A stretch of 64,000 bases of DNA from Comamonas sp. NLF-1-9 (GCF_019195435.1 NZ_CP078069.1:1674001-1738000), one strand, 5' to 3'. Positions 53,028-63,819 are shown, counted from the stretch's first letter. Program-made: numbers and translations. The notes: generated by a model from the letters alone, not told the origin.

Positions 53028-54251
53028 TCAGCCCGTGCGCGAGTGCAGCTCGATGACCTGGGCGCCTCGGCGCGCCTGATCAAGGTAGTCTGCCCACCAG
53101 GACATCATCTTGCGCCGCTCGGCCAGGTGTTGGCTGTGGTCGTAGGCGGCTGCGATCTTGTCGCGCTTTTGGTGCGCAAGCTGCGACTCGATCACGCGAT
53201 CGGCAAAACCATGCTCATGCAAGATGGTGGAAGCCAGCCCACGGAAGCCGTGCCCGGTCATCGTGCCCTTGTAGCCCAGCCGCGCCAGGGCCGCAAGGAT
53301 GGTGTTGTTGCTCATGGGCTTTTCGTGGTCACGCTCGCCAGGAAACAACAGCGAGCGGCCATTGCTCAGCGTCTGCAGCGCCTGCAGCAGCTCTATCGTT
53401 TGCGGCGCCAGCGGTACCAGGTGCGGGGTCTTCATCTTCATTCGCTCGCCCGGGATGCGCCACAGGCCTGCCGCAAGATCGAACTCTTCCCAGCGCGCGC
53501 CGATCAGCTCGCTGGTGCGAACAAAGGTCAGGTTCATCAACCTCATGGCAAAGCGGGTGTAGGGGCCGCCTTGGTAGGCCTCGATCTTGCGCAGCAGATC
53601 GGGCAGCTCGGCAGCATCGATGCGCGCGAAGTTGACCGGCTTCTTTGGCCGAAGGATGTCACCAGGGCGGAAATCCGTCGCAGGGCTGCGCTCGATCAGA
53701 TCCTCGGTGACGGCAAAGCGCAGCACCGCACTGGCGATCTGCAGCGTGCGATACGCCAGGTCAGAGACGCCGCGCGCCTCCACGCCTTGCGCCATGGTCT
53801 TGAGGTGCTTTGCCGTGATCGAGCGCACCGGCATCTTGCCCAGCCTGGGGAAGATGTCTTTCTCCATGCGCCCCATCGTGTAGGCGGCGTGGCGCTCGTT
53901 CTTGCCCTGGCGCCAGCGCTGCCACCACAGCCGGGCCACGTGCTCAAAGGTGTTTGCGCTGTCGGCCGCCTGTTGCTCGCGCGCGGCGCGCCGCTGCGCG
54001 GACGGGTCTTTGCCCATTGCCAGCTGCTCGCGCGCCTGCAGGTGCAAGGCCCGGGCGTTGGCCAGGCTCACCACGGGGTAGGAGCCAAGACTGATCATTT
54101 TTTCCTTGCCCGCGAAGTAGTAGCGGAAGCGCCATAGCTTCGCGCCGGATGGCGTGACGTCAAGGCACAGTCCGCCTTGATCGGCCAGGCGGTGCAGGGC
54201 TTTTTCCGGCGGGCAAACCGCCTTGCGACAGGTGATGTCAGACAGGGGCAT
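53028..54251 (-). CDS. Tyrosine integrase, P4 family
   Basis: 407 residues. A DUF4102-type N-terminal arm-binding domain (GGLCLDVTPSGAKLWRFRYYFAGKEKMISLGSYP), a core-binding domain, then the catalytic domain with R (VRTSELIGARW), H-x2-R (HGFRGLAST), H (LAHQKRD) and the nucleophile Tyr (AAYDHSQH). The start MPLSDITCRK at 54251 was chosen over upstream codons, which are shadow. It sits next to its target tRNA-Ser(GCT), as is usual for this family. Confidence 0.96.
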   Translation of the reverse strand: MPLSDITCRKAVCPPEKALHRLADQGGLCLDVTPSGAKLWRFRYYFAGKEKMISLGSYPVVSLANARALHLQAREQLAMGKDPSAQRRAAREQQAADSANTFEHVARLWWQRWRQGKNERHAAYTMGRMEKDIFPRLGKMPVRSITAKHLKTMAQGVEARGVSDLAYRTLQIASAVLRFAVTEDLIERSPATDFRPGDILRPKKPVNFARIDAAELPDLLRKIEAYQGGPYTRFAMRLMNLTFVRTSELIGARWEEFDLAAGLWRIPGERMKMKTPHLVPLAPQTIELLQALQTLSNGRSLLFPGERDHEKPMSNNTILAALARLGYKGTMTGHGFRGLASTILHEHGFADRVIESQLAHQKRDKIAAAYDHSQHLAERRKMMSWWADYLDQARRGAQVIELHSRTG

Positions 54252-54264
54252 GACGCTATTTTGC

Positions 54265-54306
54265 GGGTATCTTTGTAACAAAATCGTTACAGGGAAAAAG
54301 ATACCC
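54265..54306. promoter_or_regulatory. Nested inverted repeats upstream of the integrase
   Basis: GGGTATCTTT (54265-54274) pairs with AAAGATACCC (54297-54306). Inside it TGTAAC (54274-54279) pairs with GTTACA (54286-54291). It lies 14 bp before the integrase ATG. Likely operator and/or arm-type recombinase sites; the same pattern occurs at 45603. Confidence 0.65.
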
Positions 54307-54364
54307 GGAAAACTACCCGTTTTTGACCCTGCATTCATGTGCACGGTACTGCACGGCAGTGCAT

Positions 54365-54398
54365 TAAAAAACCCCGTAAGTTGTTGATCTTACGGGGT
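54365..54398 (-). terminator. Terminator downstream of tRNA-Ser(GCT)
   Basis: Perfect 10-bp stem ACCCCGTAAG (54371-54380) with CTTACGGGGT (54389-54398), an 8-nt loop, then six Ts on the minus strand. A T-run on the other side makes it potentially bidirectional. Confidence 0.85.
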
Positions 54399-54440
54399 CT
54401 TTTTGCACGGTAGTGCACGGTATTTCAGCTATCCCTGGCG
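54393..54440. repeat. Right attachment repeat (attR)
   Basis: 48 bp identical to 45731-45778. It covers one arm of the tRNA terminator and reaches into the encoded CCA and the last acceptor base of tRNA-Ser(GCT), so integration keeps the tRNA whole. Confidence 0.85.
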
Positions 54441-54528
54441 GAGACGAAGGGATTCGAACCCTTGATGAGGCTCAACACCCCATACTCCCTTAGCAGGGGA
54501 GCACCTTCGGCCACTCGGTCACGTCTCC
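54436..54528 (-). tRNA. tRNA-Ser (GCT)
   Basis: 93 nt on the minus strand. Acceptor GGAGACG (from 54528) pairs with CGTCTCC; the anticodon loop is CTGCTAA with anticodon GCT. It has a long class II variable arm, T-loop GGTTCGAATCC and encoded GCCA at 54436-54439. Integration target of the element. Confidence 0.96.
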
Positions 54529-54585
54529 AGAAACCGCGCATTATGCCTGAATTTGCCTGCCAATCTACGCAGGCTCAGGCGCAAA

Positions 54586-55845
54586 TCACTGATCGAGACC
54601 AAAGGCGCGGTGCAGCGCGCGCACCGCCAGTTCGACGTATTTCTCGTCGATGACCACCGAGGTCTTGATCTCGCTGGTGGAGATCATCTTGATGTTGATG
54701 CCCTCTTCGCTCAGCGTGCGAAACATGGTGCTGGCCACGCCGACCTGGCTGCGCATGCCTATGCCGACGATGCTGACCTTGGCGATCTTGGCGTCGGTGA
54801 CAAGCTGGTCGGTGCCGAGCTCGGGCAGCACCTTGTCGCGCAGCAGCAGCGAGGCGCGCTCCAGGTCGGCGCGCGGCACCGTGAAGCTGAAGTCGGTCTT
54901 GCCGTCCTTGCTCACGTTCTGGATGATCACGTCCACGTCCACCCTGGCGTCGGCCACGGCGCCCAGAATGCGGTAGGCAACCCCGGGGTGGTCGGGCACG
55001 CCCAGGATGGAGATCTTGGCCTCATCGCGCGAGAAGGCGATGCCCGAAACGATGGCTTTTTCCATTTGTTCATCTTCCTCAAGTGTGATCAGGGTGCCCG
55101 ACCTGGCTTCTTCGTCGATGTCGATGTCCCAGGGCGTGAAGCTCGAGAGCACGCGCAGCGGCACCTTGTACTTGCCGGCAAACTCCACCGAGCGGATCTG
55201 CAGCACCTTGCTGCCCAGGCTGGCCATTTCCAGCATTTCCTCGAAGCTCAGGGTATTGAGCCGCCGCGCCTCGGGCACGACGCGCGGATCGGTGGTGTAG
55301 ACGCCGTCCACGTCGGTGTAGATCAGGCATTCGTGCGCCCCGATCGCCGCCGCGATGGCCACCGCCGAGGTGTCCGAGCCGCCGCGCCCCAGCGTGGTGA
55401 TGTTGTTGCCGGCGTCTATGCCCTGAAAGCCGGTGACGATGACCACCTTGCCCGCGTCGAGCTCGGCCCGGACGTGCTGGTCGTCTATCGATTCGATGCG
55501 CGCCTTGGTGTAGCTGCTGTCGGTGCGCACCGGCACCTGCCAACCGGTGAAGCTCACCGCCTGCAGACCCTCGGCCTGCAGCGCGATGGCCAGCAGTGCG
55601 GACGACGCCTGCTCGCCGGTGGCGGCCAGCTGGTCGAGCTCGCGGTGGTAGGCGTCGCCGGCCTTGCCGGGCCAGATTTCCTTGGCCAGACCCAGCAGGC
55701 GGTTGGTCTCGCCGCTCATGGCGCTGGGCACCACTACCACCTGGTGGCCGGCGCGCACCCATTTGGCAACGCGGCGCGCGACATTGCGTATGCGCTCGGT
55801 AGACCCCATCGAGGTACCACCGTACTTATGAACGTACAAGGCCAT
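54586..55845 (-). CDS. lysC: Aspartate kinase
   Basis: 419 residues; phosphorylates aspartate at the entry to lysine, threonine and methionine synthesis. It begins [19 protein letters not shown] (KYGGTSM). ATP-site blocks [17 protein letters not shown] and [13 protein letters not shown] are intact. Two ACT domains occupy about 265-419 ([41 protein letters not shown]...), giving feedback control. ATG 55845 was chosen from the family start. It is followed by the tRNA-Ser gene. Confidence 0.97.
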   Translation of the reverse strand: MALYVHKYGGTSMGSTERIRNVARRVAKWVRAGHQVVVVPSAMSGETNRLLGLAKEIWPGKAGDAYHRELDQLAATGEQASSALLAIALQAEGLQAVSFTGWQVPVRTDSSYTKARIESIDDQHVRAELDAGKVVIVTGFQGIDAGNNITTLGRGGSDTSAVAIAAAIGAHECLIYTDVDGVYTTDPRVVPEARRLNTLSFEEMLEMASLGSKVLQIRSVEFAGKYKVPLRVLSSFTPWDIDIDEEARSGTLITLEEDEQMEKAIVSGIAFSRDEAKISILGVPDHPGVAYRILGAVADARVDVDVIIQNVSKDGKTDFSFTVPRADLERASLLLRDKVLPELGTDQLVTDAKIAKVSIVGIGMRSQVGVASTMFRTLSEEGINIKMISTSEIKTSVVIDEKYVELAVRALHRAFGLDQ

Positions 55846-55900
55846 GAAAATGTCCGTCAAAAGGCGCGGCGCGCGAAGGGCGGCGGCGCTCAGGCAGCGA

Positions 55901-56860
55901 TCACAAAAGCGCGGAATTGTACCAATCGAGCACCGCGTTGTTGCGCTGCACAAAGCCGCTGCCGACCTTGAGATGGATGCGGTGTCCACGCGTCGTGCAA
56001 GCCTTGATCTGCGCCAGCAAGGCCTGCAGTTGCGCGCTGCTGGGCGTGGTGCCGTGGTGCTCGCGCAGCCAGTGGCGCAGCACATTGGCCTGGCGCGCCG
56101 CACTCAAGGTCTGCAAGCGGGAGATGGCAGGCGGCACGCCAGCACTGAGCAAATCCGCCTGCGCCAGCTCGCGCAGCAGCTCGGCGGCTTCGGCAGCATG
56201 CCGGCTGCTGCGCGCAAAGGTGTCGCGAAACTGCGGAAACACCTCATCAAGCACCGGCAGAAGGTGCAGGCGGATGCGGTTGCGCGTATAGCGCTCTTGC
56301 TGGTTGCTCGGGTCTTGCACCCAGGCCACGCCCTGCCCGGCCAGCCATTGGCGCACTGCGGAGCCGGCCACCTGCAGGAGCGGGCGATGCCAGAGCAGGC
56401 CGTCGCGCTGCCAGTGCGCAGGCATGGCGGCAAGGCCGGCCACGCCCGCGCCGCGCGAGAGAGCGAGCAGCAAGGTTTCGACCTGATCGTCCGCATGGTG
56501 CGCAAGTGCAATGTTTTTGATAGCTGCTTGTGCGCTCGCAGATTGGGCTAGAACCAAAAAAGCCTGATATCTTGCACGCCGCGCCGCATCTTCGGGACTC
56601 TGGCCCGGAGCGTGGCGCGCATCGACGCGCGCAATCTGCAGCGGCACCTGCAGCCGCGCGCACAAGGCCTCGCAGTGGCGCACGAAGTCGTCCGCCGCCT
56701 GCTGCAAGCCGTGATGGACATGAAAGGCGTGGACCTGCCCCGGCCAGCGGCGCGCGCAGGCCAGGAGCAAAGCGGTGGAATCGGCGCCGCCGCTCAGGCC
56801 GACGGCCAGCGGCAGATCGGGCGCGAAGGCAGCGATCGCGGCTTCAAAAGACAGGGGCAC
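55901..56860 (-). CDS. tilS: tRNA(Ile)-lysidine synthase
   Basis: 319 residues; modifies C34 of the CAT-anticodon isoleucine tRNA to lysidine, so it reads AUA. The PP-loop is SGGADS at 23-28. LAHHADDQVETLLLALSRGAG and DPSNQQERYTRNRIRLHLLP are canonical. GTG start at 56860; no in-frame ATG is nearby. The C-terminal domain is short for the family. A dispersed repeat (56512) sits between the ATPase blocks, giving QSASAQAAIKNIALAH. Confidence 0.93.
   Translation of the reverse strand: MPLSFEAAIAAFAPDLPLAVGLSGGADSTALLLACARRWPGQVHAFHVHHGLQQAADDFVRHCEALCARLQVPLQIARVDARHAPGQSPEDAARRARYQAFLVLAQSASAQAAIKNIALAHHADDQVETLLLALSRGAGVAGLAAMPAHWQRDGLLWHRPLLQVAGSAVRQWLAGQGVAWVQDPSNQQERYTRNRIRLHLLPVLDEVFPQFRDTFARSSRHAAEAAELLRELAQADLLSAGVPPAISRLQTLSAARQANVLRHWLREHHGTTPSSAQLQALLAQIKACTTRGHRIHLKVGSGFVQRNNAVLDWYNSALL
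56512..56570. repeat. Dispersed ATAGCTGC-type repeat inside tilS
   Basis: TTTTTGATAGCTGCTTGTGC, a spacer, then GGGCTAGAACCAAAAAA. It is in frame within tilS, between the PP-loop and the HHADDQ motif, where it adds a short Ala/Ser-rich loop. Confidence 0.65.
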
Positions 56861-56886
56861 GGCGCATGCGGCGGCGCGCGACCGCG

Positions 56887-58734
56887 TCAGCCGCGCGGCG
56901 GAGCCAGGCGCTTGAGAGCGCCCTCGTCGCCACGCAGCTTGAAGGTCCCCACGACGTCGGACAGGCGCGCGGATTGATCCTTGAGGCTGGCCGCCGCCGC
57001 CGCGCTTTCCTCGACCAGCGCGGCGTTTTGCTGCGTCATCTCGTCCAGGTGCGAGACCGCCTGCCCGACCTCGCCGATGCTGCCACTTTGCTCGGTGGTG
57101 GCGGCCGTGATCTCGGCCATGATGTCGGTCACGCGCTGCACCGATTGCACGATCTCGGTCATGGTGGTGCCGGCGTCCTGCACCAGTTTGGCGCCGCTTT
57201 CCACCTGCTGCACCGAGGCGCCGATCAGCGCCTTGATCTCGCGCGCCGCGTCGGCCGAGCGCCCGGCCAGCGCCCGCACCTCGCTGGCGACCACCGCGAA
57301 ACCCCGGCCCTGTTCGCCCGCGCGCGCCGCCTCCACCGCCGCATTCAGCGCCAGGATGTTGGTCTGGAACGCAATGCCGTCGATCACGCCGATGATGTCG
57401 TTGATCTTGCGCGAGGCGGCGTTGATCTGCTGCATCGTCGAGACGACGTTGCCCACCACCTCGCCGCCGTGGCGCGCCACGCTGGAAGCCTGGGCCACGA
57501 GCTGGTTCGCCTGGCCCGCCGCCTCGGCGGTGTGGCGCACGGTCTCGGTCAGTTGCTGCATCGAGGCCGAGGTCTCTTGCAGGCTCGCCGCAGTCAGTTC
57601 GGTGCGGCTGGACAGGTCGTGATTGCCGCTGGCGATCTCCTCGGACGCGGTGCGCACCGACTGGCTCGCATCGCGAATCTGCGCCAGCACGCCCGCGAGC
57701 TTGCCCGCGAAGTTGTTGAAGCTGGCGGAAATCTGCGCCAGCTCATCCACCCCTTGCGCATCGATGCGGCGCGACAGGTCGCCATCGCCCTCGCCGATCT
57801 CATGCATCGCGTCGCGCACCTGCGTCAGGCGCTTGAGGCGCCACGACAGCACCAGCCACAACAGCACGATGGCCGCGATCAGCACGATCAGCGCCACCAG
57901 CAGCGACACCTGCACCAGCGTGTGGATGCCCGCCAGCGCCTCGCCCTGATCGGCCGCGATCACCAACTGCCAATCCGTGCCCGCTACCGGCACCACGGTG
58001 AGCAGCATGTCCCGCCCCTGCAAGGCCACGGCTTGCAATTGCGGGCTCTGCGCCATTTCCTTGAGCCCCGCAACGCTGAGTCGAGGCGAAAGATCACTGG
58101 CGGGCTTGAGGGTCAGCTTGACGTCGGGGTGACCGATGATCGCGCCGTTGCCCCCCACGAGAAAGGCGTAGCTTGCCGGTGTGGGCTTGATCGCGCCGAC
58201 GGCCTGAACGACGGCCGTGATCGAGGTATCACCCGCGCTCACCCCGACCACCTTGCCCGCCACGCGCATCGCCTGCGCGACCGTGACGACCAAGCCCTGC
58301 CCACCGGCATCCTCGTAGGGCGGCGTCAGGATCGTGGACGGCGCCGCCACGGCCGCTTGGTACCAGGGACGCGAAGTCGGGTCATAGTCCGGCGGCAGGC
58401 TCTGCGCACTGGAAAACGCCGTGCGTTTGTCCGGGTAGCCGAAATACGCCGTGATGAACCCGCCTGCATCGCGCAGACGCGCCAGGATCGGCTCTGGCTG
58501 CGGGTTGTCTATCGCCGTTCCCGCCACGACCACGACCGCAGTCTTGGACTTGATCCAGTCACGGATCGCGTCGGCGTTGGTCTTGGCCAGCATGCGCGAT
58601 TGCGCCGCCAGGGCATCGAGCGCCTGGGCGCGCGAAGTCGCGTAGTTGGCCGCCGTGAGCACCGCCAGCGCCGCCACGAGGCACAGGGCAGAGAGCAGGA
58701 GCACCTGCCCCTTGAGTGTCTTGAGCAACTGCAT
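56887..58734 (-). CDS. Methyl-accepting chemotaxis protein with dCache-like sensor
   Basis: 615 residues. TM1 (about 8-30) and TM2 (about 275-297) flank a periplasmic sensor with the PDC/Cache signature [27 protein letters not shown] domain ([26 protein letters not shown]) and a long methyl-accepting coiled coil follow, with the conserved hairpin tip [33 protein letters not shown]. The Cache motif suggests small organic acids or amino acids as ligand. No C-terminal pentapeptide for CheR. It does not belong to the neighbouring tilS/accA function. Confidence 0.92.
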   Translation of the reverse strand: MQLLKTLKGQVLLLSALCLVAALAVLTAANYATSRAQALDALAAQSRMLAKTNADAIRDWIKSKTAVVVVAGTAIDNPQPEPILARLRDAGGFITAYFGYPDKRTAFSSAQSLPPDYDPTSRPWYQAAVAAPSTILTPPYEDAGGQGLVVTVAQAMRVAGKVVGVSAGDTSITAVVQAVGAIKPTPASYAFLVGGNGAIIGHPDVKLTLKPASDLSPRLSVAGLKEMAQSPQLQAVALQGRDMLLTVVPVAGTDWQLVIAADQGEALAGIHTLVQVSLLVALIVLIAAIVLLWLVLSWRLKRLTQVRDAMHEIGEGDGDLSRRIDAQGVDELAQISASFNNFAGKLAGVLAQIRDASQSVRTASEEIASGNHDLSSRTELTAASLQETSASMQQLTETVRHTAEAAGQANQLVAQASSVARHGGEVVGNVVSTMQQINAASRKINDIIGVIDGIAFQTNILALNAAVEAARAGEQGRGFAVVASEVRALAGRSADAAREIKALIGASVQQVESGAKLVQDAGTTMTEIVQSVQRVTDIMAEITAATTEQSGSIGEVGQAVSHLDEMTQQNAALVEESAAAAASLKDQSARLSDVVGTFKLRGDEGALKRLAPPRG

Positions 58735-58792
58735 GTTCGTCTTTGCCTTGAAGTGTGGAGACGCCGGGAAATGGTACGGCGCCCGGACGGGG

Positions 58793-59770
58793 TCAGTGAC
58801 TGTCCGCCTTGAGATCGGAATAACGCCCGTAGCTGCGCAGGCGCTCGTAGCGGCGCTCCAGCAGCTCCTTGGTCTTGAGGTCGGCGAGCTGGCGCCAGGC
58901 GTCGGCGAGCGCGCGCTTGAGCAAGGCCGCCATCTGCTTGGGGTCGCGGTGGGCACCGCCCACGGGTTCGTTGACGATCTTGTCGATCACGCCCAGCGCC
59001 TTCAGGCGGTGCGCCGTCACGCCCATGGCCTCGGCCGCGTCCTGCGCGCGCTCGCTGGTTTTCCAGAGGATGGAGGCGCAGCCCTCGGGGCTGATCACCG
59101 AGTACACCGAATACTGCAGCATGATGAGCTGGTCGGCCACGGAAATCGCCAGCGCTCCGCCCGAGCCGCCCTCGCCGATGATGGTGGTGATGATCGGCAC
59201 CTCCAGGCGCGCCATCTCGTAGATGTTGTGCCCTATCGCCTCGGACTGGCCGCGCTCCTCGGCGTCTATGCCCGGAAAGGCGCCGGGCGTGTCCACGAAG
59301 GTGAACACCGGCAGTTTGAACTTCTCGGCCGTCTTCATCAGGCGCAGCGCCTTGCGGTAACCCTCGGGGCGCGTCATGCCGAAGTTGCGCGCCGCGCGCT
59401 CCTTGGTACCGCGGCCCTTCTGGTGGCCGATCACCATGCAGGCATTGCCGTTGAAGCGCGCCAGGCCCCCGATGATGCTCTGGTCGTCCGCAAAGTGGCG
59501 GTCGCCGTGCAGTTCGGTGAAGTCGGTGAAGATCTCGGCGACGTAGTCCAGCGTGTAGGGGCGGTCCGGATGCCGCGCGATCTTGGTGATCTGCCAGGGC
59601 GTCAGGTTGCTGTAGATGTCCTTGGTGAGCTGCTGGCTCTTCTTCGTGAGCTGGCCTATCTCTTCGGAAATGTCTACCGCGCTTTCGCTGTCCACATAGC
59701 GCAGTTCTTCGATTTTGGATTCCAGCTCCGCGATGGGTTGCTCGAAGTCCAGAAAGGTTTTTTTAGCCAA
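58793..59770 (-). CDS. accA: Acetyl-CoA carboxylase carboxyltransferase subunit alpha
   Basis: 325 residues. With AccD it forms the carboxyltransferase that makes malonyl-CoA for fatty acids. [25 protein letters not shown] and the [11 protein letters not shown] oxyanion-hole region are canonical. TTG 59770 was chosen because AGGAG lies 8 bases upstream and the protein begins exactly at the family N-terminus. Confidence 0.97.
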   Translation of the reverse strand: MAKKTFLDFEQPIAELESKIEELRYVDSESAVDISEEIGQLTKKSQQLTKDIYSNLTPWQITKIARHPDRPYTLDYVAEIFTDFTELHGDRHFADDQSIIGGLARFNGNACMVIGHQKGRGTKERAARNFGMTRPEGYRKALRLMKTAEKFKLPVFTFVDTPGAFPGIDAEERGQSEAIGHNIYEMARLEVPIITTIIGEGGSGGALAISVADQLIMLQYSVYSVISPEGCASILWKTSERAQDAAEAMGVTAHRLKALGVIDKIVNEPVGGAHRDPKQMAALLKRALADAWRQLADLKTKELLERRYERLRSYGRYSDLKADSH

Positions 59771-59923
59771 CTTGGTCTCTCCTGGGGCAGCGCGTGTGCG
59801 CCGCGCCCGCCACTTGCCGGATTGCTCGACGGGAAGCGGTTCCAAAGAACCGTCAAATATACCAACTCGCCGCCGGGCCGCGCATGCCGGCAGGCAGCCT
59901 GCGCCGGGCGCGGGCGGCGCGCC

Positions 59924-61300
59924 TCACAGCGCTTCCCAGCTGGTGCCCTCGGGCCCGTCCTTGAGCACGATGCCCGATTCGAGCAGCTCGGCGCGGATGC
60001 GGTCCGCCGTGGCCCAGTCCCTGGCGGCCTTGGCGGCCGAGCGTGCGGCAATCTGCGCCGATATCGCCGCCTCGTCAAGCCGCCCGCCCGCCTGCAGGAA
60101 GCTCTGCGGGTCGGCTTGCAGCAGCCCGAGGCAGGCGCCCAGGGCCTTGAGCAGACCGGCGAGCGCGCTCGAGCGGCTGCGGTTGACCTCGCCCGCAAGC
60201 TCGAACAGCACCGCCACGGCCTCGGGCGTGCCAAAGTCTTCGTCCATCGCCGCCTTGAAGCGCGCGGCGTGCGGCTCGCTCCAGTCGAGCTCGATGGGCT
60301 CGGGCGCCACAGCATCCAGCGCGGTATACAGGCGCTTCAAGGCCGCGCGCGCATCGTCCAGATGGGCATCGCTGTAGTTCAGCGGGCTGCGGTAGTGGCT
60401 GCGCACGATGAAGAAGCGCACGGTCTCGGCGTCGTAGACCTTGAGCACGTCGCGGATGGTGAAGAAATTGCCCAGGCTCTTGGACATCTTCTCGTTGTCC
60501 ACGTTGATGAAGCCGTTGTGCATCCAGACCCGCGCAAACGGCTTGCCGCTGGCGCCTTCGCTCTGGGCGATCTCGTTTTCGTGGTGCGGAAAGGCCAGGT
60601 CGGCGCCGCCGCCGTGGATGTCGAAGCTCTCGCCCAGCAGTGCGCAGCCCATGGCCGAGCACTCGATGTGCCAGCCGGGGCGCCCCGGGCCCCAGGGGCT
60701 GGCCCACTTCACCTCTTCGGGCTCGGTCGGCTTGGCGCTCTTCCAGAGCACGAAGTCGAGCGGATCGCGCTTGCCGTCCTGCACCGCCACGCGCTCGCCG
60801 GCGTTGAGTTCATCGAGCGTCTTGCCCGACAGCTTGCCGTAGCCGGGAAAGTTGCGCACCGCAAAGTTCACGTCGCCGCCCACGCCCGCCTGGTAGGCCA
60901 GGCCCTTGTCCTGCAGCCGGCCTATCAGCGAGAGCATCTGCGGCACGTAGTCGGTGGCACGCGGCTCGTGCGTCGGGCGCTCTATGCCGAGGGCGTCGGC
61001 GTCCTCGTGCAGCGCGGCGATCATGCGGTCGGTCAGGCTGCGTATGCTTTCGCCTCTTTCGACGGCGCGCTGGATGATCTTGTCGTCGATGTCGGTGATG
61101 TTGCGCACGTAGGTGACGCGCCAGCCGCTGGCGCGCAGCCAGCGCTGCACCAAGTCGAAGGCGATCATGGAGCGCGCATGCCCCAGGTGGCACAGGTCGT
61201 AGACCGTCATGCCGCAGACATACATGCGCACATGGCCGGGCTGCATCGGGGCAAAAGGCTGCACCGCGCGCGCCAGCGTGCTGTAGATACGCAAACTCAT
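59924..61300 (-). CDS. cysS: Cysteinyl-tRNA synthetase
   Basis: 458-residue class I synthetase. Zinc ligand C29 (YVCGMTVYD), the HIGH equivalent HLGH at 38-41, [26 protein letters not shown] and KMSKSLGNF (KMSKS loop) are all present. ATG 61300 was chosen from the family start MSLRIYSTL; the long upstream frame is shadow. It diverges from the TPR gene. Confidence 0.97.
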   Translation of the reverse strand: MSLRIYSTLARAVQPFAPMQPGHVRMYVCGMTVYDLCHLGHARSMIAFDLVQRWLRASGWRVTYVRNITDIDDKIIQRAVERGESIRSLTDRMIAALHEDADALGIERPTHEPRATDYVPQMLSLIGRLQDKGLAYQAGVGGDVNFAVRNFPGYGKLSGKTLDELNAGERVAVQDGKRDPLDFVLWKSAKPTEPEEVKWASPWGPGRPGWHIECSAMGCALLGESFDIHGGGADLAFPHHENEIAQSEGASGKPFARVWMHNGFINVDNEKMSKSLGNFFTIRDVLKVYDAETVRFFIVRSHYRSPLNYSDAHLDDARAALKRLYTALDAVAPEPIELDWSEPHAARFKAAMDEDFGTPEAVAVLFELAGEVNRSRSSALAGLLKALGACLGLLQADPQSFLQAGGRLDEAAISAQIAARSAAKAARDWATADRIRAELLESGIVLKDGPEGTSWEAL

Positions 61301-61371
61301 GGGTGGTTGCGGGGTCGGCCGGCGGGCGGCTGGCGCTGCGCCAGCCCCGCCGGGGCGCCAGACCCCTCGGA

Positions 61372-61399
61372 TAGAATCCGCCGCAGTATAAATCGGCGG
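61372..61399 (+). promoter_or_regulatory. Candidate promoter and hairpin upstream of the TPR gene
   Basis: TAGAAT at 61372-61377 is a plausible -10. It is followed by CCGCCG (61378-61383) and CGGCGG (61394-61399) around AT-rich CAGTATAAAT, a short inverted repeat 27 bp before the ATG. Confidence 0.35.
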
Positions 61400-61426
61400 C
61401 CTCCCTGCGCAGCCGCCAACACCCCC

Positions 61427-62485
61427 ATGCTGCCTCTTCGCCATCCCCTCGCCCGGCTGCTGCAATTGTCGGCAGCGCTGCTGCTGTGCACGGCGGCGGT
61501 CCACGCCAGCGACTATGCCGACATCGCCGCACTGCTCAAGGACGGCAAGGCCTCGCAGGCGCTGGTGCAAGTGGAGCAGCGCCTGGCCGCCACGCCCAAA
61601 GACCCGCAGCTGCGGTTTCTGCGCGGCGTGGCGCAAAGCGAGAGCCGCCAGACCAAGGCGGCGATCGAGACCTTCACCGAGCTCACGCGCGACTACCCCG
61701 AACTGCCCGAGCCCTACAACAACCTGGCCGTGCTGTATGCGCAGGAGAACCAGCTCGACAAGGCGCGCGCCGCGCTGGAGATGGCGATACGCACCAACCC
61801 GAGCTACGCCACGGCGCACGAAAACCTGGGCGACATCTACGCCAAGCTGGCCGGCCAGGCCTACAACAAGGCGCTGCAGCTCGAGGGCGCCAGCGGCGAG
61901 AGTCTCAAGCCCAAGCTGGCGCTGATCCGCGACCTGTTCCCCGCGCGCTCCACACCGAGCGCAGACACCGCGCCCGCACCCGAGCCCGGGGCGCCAGCCA
62001 AGGCCGCCGCAGCCCAGCCGCCGGCCGCAGCCAGCGCAAGCAGCACGCAGGCGCCTGCTTCTGCAACGGCACAGGCACAGGCACAGGCAAGCGCTGCCGC
62101 TCCCGCATCCGGGGCCGACACCGGCGCGGCGGCTGCAGCCAGCCAGGCCGAACAGTCCGTCGCCCAGGCGGTGCAGGCCTGGGCCCGGGCGTGGTCGGAC
62201 AAAGACATGCAGGCTTATCTGAGCGCCTATGCCGATGATTTTTCTCCGGCCGGCCGCCAGTCGCGCGCCGCCTGGGAAAAGGACAGGCACGCGCGCATCG
62301 TCGGCAAATCGCAGATCAGCGTGAAACTGCACGACCTCAAGATCAAGGTGCGGGGCGACGAGGCCAGCGCCAGCTTTCGCCAGGAATACCAGGGCGACGC
62401 GCTGCACGTGAACTCTTCCAAGACGCTGACGCTGGCCAGGCGTGACGGGAACTGGAAGATCACCCGCGAATCGGTAGGCAGGTAG
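61427..62485 (+). CDS. Exported TPR protein with C-terminal SnoaL/NTF2-like domain
   Basis: 352 residues. Signal peptide [20 protein letters not shown] array about 27-155 ([43 protein letters not shown]); a low-complexity Ala/Pro/Gln linker (about 165-240); then an NTF2-like domain ([28 protein letters not shown]... to WKITRESVG). The same C-terminal fold ends the following transpeptidase, and the two are co-oriented and 50 bp apart, so they probably cooperate in cell-wall work. Confidence 0.85.
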   Translation: MLPLRHPLARLLQLSAALLLCTAAVHASDYADIAALLKDGKASQALVQVEQRLAATPKDPQLRFLRGVAQSESRQTKAAIETFTELTRDYPELPEPYNNLAVLYAQENQLDKARAALEMAIRTNPSYATAHENLGDIYAKLAGQAYNKALQLEGASGESLKPKLALIRDLFPARSTPSADTAPAPEPGAPAKAAAAQPPAAASASSTQAPASATAQAQAQASAAAPASGADTGAAAAASQAEQSVAQAVQAWARAWSDKDMQAYLSAYADDFSPAGRQSRAAWEKDRHARIVGKSQISVKLHDLKIKVRGDEASASFRQEYQGDALHVNSSKTLTLARRDGNWKITRESVGR

Positions 62486-62535
62486 CGCCGGGTGCCCTCC
62501 AGGGCCCCGCGCCAGCCTTGCACCCTGCGCCTTCC

Positions 62536-63819
62536 ATGATCGATCTCGCACGCCAGCCCGGCCGTCTCGCCCTCGTGGTGCTGGCCGCGGCAGCGCTGCT
62601 GGCAAGCCCGGCGGCGGCCCTCGCGCAAGCCGGCAGCACGTCCGCCCGCAGCCACAAGAAGCCTGCCAGAGCCAAGGCGCCCGCGCCCGCCCACGGGGCA
62701 GATGCCGAGGCGCGTCTGCTCCAGGTGTACGCCTTGACCCGCGCCGGCCACGCGGCCAAGGCGCTGGAGCAGGCGCAAGCGCTGGTGCGCGACTACCCGA
62801 ACTTTCACCTCGCGCAGCTCACGCTGGGCGACCTGCTCAGCGCCCGCATGCGGCCGCTGCGCCAGCTCGGCGACGTGTCTGCGCCAGCGGCCGATGCCGC
62901 GCTGCAAGAGCTGCGCACCGAATCGCGCCAGCGCGTGGCGGCCCACGCCCGCCTGGCGCAGCGCACGCCGGGCAGTGTGCCGTCGCAGTTCCTGCAACTG
63001 GCGCCGCGCTATCGCCACGCGATTGCGGTCGATGCGTCGCTCTCGCGCCTGTACCTGTTCGAGAACACCCCGGCAGGGCTGCAGCTCGTGGCCGACTACT
63101 ACGCCTCGGTCGGCAAGCTGGGCATCGAGAAGTCGAGCGAGGGCGACCAGCGCACGCCGCTGGGCGTGTACTTCATCACCGCGCGGCTCGACCCCGCGAC
63201 GCTGCAAGACATTTACGGCATAGGAGCGCTGCCGCTGAACTACCCCAATGCGCTGGACCAGGCGCGCGGCAAGACGGGCAGCGGCATCTGGCTGCACGGC
63301 ACGCCCTCGAACCAGTTTGCGCGTGCGCCGCTCGCGACCGACGGCTGCGTGGCCTTGTCCAACCCGGATCTGGCCCGACTGCTGCAGAGCGTGGAGCCGC
63401 GCACCACGCCCGTGGTGATCGCCAGCGCGCTGCAATGGCAGGCCCCGGCGGCGCAGCAAAGCGAGCGCGAGCGCCGCGAGTTCCAGGCCGTGCTGGACGA
63501 CTGGAGCCGGGCCAAGACCCGGGGCAACCTGCAGCAGTTGATAAGCTACTACGCGCCGGATTTCAGGGCGCGCAAGAACCGCGTGGAGCTCGGCCTGAGC
63601 GACTGGGCGCTCGAGCTGCAGAACGAAACCGCGGCGCTGGCCGGGCGCGCGCTGCAGCTCAAGGAGCTGAGCCTGTTGCGCTGGGTGGATACGCACGAGA
63701 CCATGGTGGTCACTTTCGGTGAAGTGGCCCAGGGTGAGCGCACGGGCCCGGTGCGCCGCCAGTACTGGACGCGCCAGGGCACGCAATGGCGCATTTTTTA
63801 CGAAGGAATCATAGGATGA
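62536..63819 (+). CDS. L,D-transpeptidase (YkuD) with C-terminal NTF2-like domain
   Basis: 427 residues. Signal peptide (about 10-31), a basic linker, a short TPR-like segment, then the YkuD catalytic domain (about 158-300): WLHGTP, followed by TDGCVALSN with the catalytic Cys in the usual H-x(n)-S/T-x-G-C arrangement. A C-terminal domain ([25 protein letters not shown]) resembles that of the preceding protein. Likely crosslinks peptidoglycan or anchors proteins to it. The stop overlaps the cyclophilin start (ATGA). Confidence 0.92.
   Translation: MIDLARQPGRLALVVLAAAALLASPAAALAQAGSTSARSHKKPARAKAPAPAHGADAEARLLQVYALTRAGHAAKALEQAQALVRDYPNFHLAQLTLGDLLSARMRPLRQLGDVSAPAADAALQELRTESRQRVAAHARLAQRTPGSVPSQFLQLAPRYRHAIAVDASLSRLYLFENTPAGLQLVADYYASVGKLGIEKSSEGDQRTPLGVYFITARLDPATLQDIYGIGALPLNYPNALDQARGKTGSGIWLHGTPSNQFARAPLATDGCVALSNPDLARLLQSVEPRTTPVVIASALQWQAPAAQQSERERREFQAVLDDWSRAKTRGNLQQLISYYAPDFRARKNRVELGLSDWALELQNETAALAGRALQLKELSLLRWVDTHETMVVTFGEVAQGERTGPVRRQYWTRQGTQWRIFYEGIIG

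Larger units (their letters stand above)
45779..54392. mobile_element. Integrated phage satellite-like element at tRNA-Ser(GCT)
   Basis: About 8.6 kb between 48-bp direct repeats; every gene reads on the minus strand away from the integrase. Order: integrase, control region, three small genes, alpA, Toprim protein, DUF3987 ATPase, origin-like repeats, ParB-like fragment, Nu1-like small terminase, an unknown gene, HK97-type capsid gene. No large terminase, portal, protease, tail or lysis genes are present. It therefore cannot form a phage alone; the gene set fits a helper-dependent satellite (PICI/P4-like). A degraded prophage is the alternative, but the compact overlapping intact genes argue against decay. 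Confidence 0.75.

Noticed and set aside
45540..54440. Complete prophage
   Set aside because: No large terminase, portal, head protease, tail, lysis or repressor genes. Only small terminase and capsid proteins are present.
59924..62605. 893-residue fused CysS
   Set aside because: The upstream half is antisense to the TPR gene; CysS is complete from ATG 61300.
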